Shown: positions 4,488 to 5,469 of the stretch, piece after piece
Layout: the number at the start of each line of letters is the position of its first letter
Numbering within the stretch: the first letter of the stretch is position 1
Assembly: GCA_900547615.1 (NCBI GenBank)
Contig: URHH01000159.1
Coordinates: 1 to 5,469, forward strand
Direction of reading: 5' to 3'
Source: an uncultured Blautia sp.
Lineage (GTDB): Bacteria; Bacillota; Clostridia; Lachnospirales; Lachnospiraceae
DNA: 5,469 nucleotides
Program-made: the position numbers and the translations under genes
Notes under the pieces: model-generated
Told to the model about the DNA's origin: nothing
Database searches by the model: none
What the model saw: only the letters and a program-made list of their open reading frames with translations

Positions 4488-5469
4488 ATGAGAGAATATA
4501 AAACACAGAAGGAAGCAGCAGGAAAAGGGATTCTGACACCGGAAATGAAAATCGTGGCAGAGAAGGAGCATATGGAGCCGGAAAAGCTGATGGCTCTTGT
4601 GGCAAAAGGAGAGGCGGCGATTCCATGTAATATCCGCCATACCTCAATTTCTCCTGAGGGAATCGGAGGAGGTCTGCGGACAAAGATTAATGTAAATCTG
4701 GGGATTTCCGGGGACTGTAAAAATTATGAGGAGGAGATAAAAAAAGTGGATATGGCTCTGAAATTTGGAGCGGAAGCCATTATGGATTTAAGCAATTACG
4801 GAAAGACAAATACATTTCGAAGAGAGTTGATCCGGAAATCTCCGGCTATGATCGGAACAGTTCCCATGTATGATGCCATCGGATACCTGGAAAAGGATCT
4901 TCTTGAAATCACAGCGGAGGATTTTCTGAAGGTAGTGCGGGCACACGCAGAGGAAGGCGTAGACTTTATGACGATTCATGCAGGAATTAGCAGAAGAGCA
5001 GTGGAAGCCTTTATGCGGGATAAAAGAAAAATGAATATTGTTTCAAGAGGCGGTTCTCTTTTATTTGCATGGATGATGATGACGGGAAAGGAAAATCCGT
5101 TTTATGAGTATTACGATGAGGTGCTTGATATTTTAAGAGAATACGACGTGACCATAAGTCTTGGAGACGCGCTTCGTCCGGGCTGTATTGACGACAGCTC
5201 TGATGCGGGACAGATTTCCGAATTGATCGAGCTTGGAAATCTTACAAAGCGCGCATGGGAAAAAGACGTACAGGTAATGGTGGAAGGTCCGGGACATATG
5301 GCACTGAATGAGATTGAAGCAAATATGAAGCTTCAGAAACGGATCTGCCATAATGCGCCGTTTTATGTGCTGGGACCGATCGTGACAGATGTGGCTCCCG
5401 GATATGACCATATTACGTCTGCAATCGGAGGAGCCATTGCGGCAGCAGGCGGAGCTGATTTTCTCTGTT
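4488..5469 (+). CDS. thiC: Phosphomethylpyrimidine synthase ThiC, 5' part (cut by window edge)
   Basis: ThiC is a radical S-adenosylmethionine enzyme that turns 5-aminoimidazole ribotide into hydroxymethylpyrimidine phosphate for thiamin synthesis in the cytoplasm. The window shows 327 codons of an expected total near 430; no stop is reached. It lacks the long N-terminal domain of enterobacterial ThiC, as is usual in Clostridia. Recognisable blocks are IPCNIRHTSISPEGIG (45-60), RTKINVNLGIS (64-74), MDLSNYG (99-105), SRGGSLLFAWM (186-196), EGPGHM (266-271, His270) and VAPGYDHITSAIGGAIAA (302-319, His308). The two His are the conserved metal ligands of the active site. The C-terminal Cys motif holding the [4Fe-4S] cluster lies beyond the edge, so activity cannot be fully judged. 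The start ATG has AAAGGA at five bases. Expression is gated by the TPP riboswitch; further thi genes may follow outside the window. Confidence 0.97.
   Translation, partial: MREYKTQKEAAGKGILTPEMKIVAEKEHMEPEKLMALVAKGEAAIPCNIRHTSISPEGIGGGLRTKINVNLGISGDCKNYEEEIKKVDMALKFGAEAIMDLSNYGKTNTFRRELIRKSPAMIGTVPMYDAIGYLEKDLLEITAEDFLKVVRAHAEEGVDFMTIHAGISRRAVEAFMRDKRKMNIVSRGGSLLFAWMMMTGKENPFYEYYDEVLDILREYDVTISLGDALRPGCIDDSSDAGQISELIELGNLTKRAWEKDVQVMVEGPGHMALNEIEANMKLQKRICHNAPFYVLGPIVTDVAPGYDHITSAIGGAIAAAGGADFLC

Noticed and set aside
4214..4683. Minus-strand open frames across the riboswitch and thiC start
   Set aside because: The plus strand here is a complete TPP riboswitch plus ThiC; the antisense frames are a by-product of stop-codon-poor sequence.
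4788..5411. Minus-strand open frames within thiC
   Set aside because: ThiC is clear on the plus strand with its conserved motifs; these are shadows.
1..5469. Mobile element, CRISPR array, tRNA or phage remnant
   Set aside because: No terminal inverted repeats, transposase or integrase, regular spaced repeats or tRNA cloverleaf were seen; all genes look like ordinary chromosomal genes.

Overview
The window reads as chromosomal DNA from a spore-forming Firmicute, most likely a gut Lachnospiraceae member (Blautia / Ruminococcus gnavus type). The reasons are an unmistakable forespore sigma factor SigG, a YlmC/YmxH family sporulation protein, a short clostridial-type ThiC, moderate GC with AT-rich intergenic DNA, strong Shine-Dalgarno sites, and a PLP decarboxylase that closely resembles the R. 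gnavus tryptophan decarboxylase as I remember it. No database search was possible. I see no mobile element, CRISPR array, tRNA or rRNA.

Layout. (1) 1-1742: the first 56 codons of a LysR-type regulator (minus strand) stand head to head with an aromatic amino acid decarboxylase gene (plus strand). An AT-rich 128-bp intergenic region carries candidate divergent promoters and a LysR-type dyad. (2) 1751-1780: a bidirectional hairpin terminator closes the decarboxylase gene and the convergent sigG, and its loop contains the sigG stop codon. (3) 1760-3371: sigG (minus) and a HAD phosphatase/phosphoglucomutase-like gene (plus) diverge from a 157-bp region. (4) 3380-4224: a cysteine-rich ylmC/ymxH-like gene (minus, convergent with the HAD gene) diverges from nrdR (plus), which has a near-perfect housekeeping promoter. 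(5) 4235-5469: a promoter, a complete TPP riboswitch with a textbook intrinsic terminator, and the 5' 327 codons of thiC, cut by the window edge.

Functionally the window joins several independent modules. One is a probable tryptamine/phenethylamine-producing enzyme with its likely regulator. Another is late forespore sporulation control (sigG and possibly ylmC). The others are nucleotide-reductase control (nrdR) and TPP-feedback-controlled thiamin pyrimidine synthesis (thiC). Nearly every gene is its own transcription unit, since orientation alternates throughout. I do not see a clearly new multi-gene system. The points most worth following are the decarboxylase with its divergent LysR gene, the SigG residue change at the position tied to Gin binding in Bacillus, and the riboswitch switching geometry, which can be read directly from the sequence.
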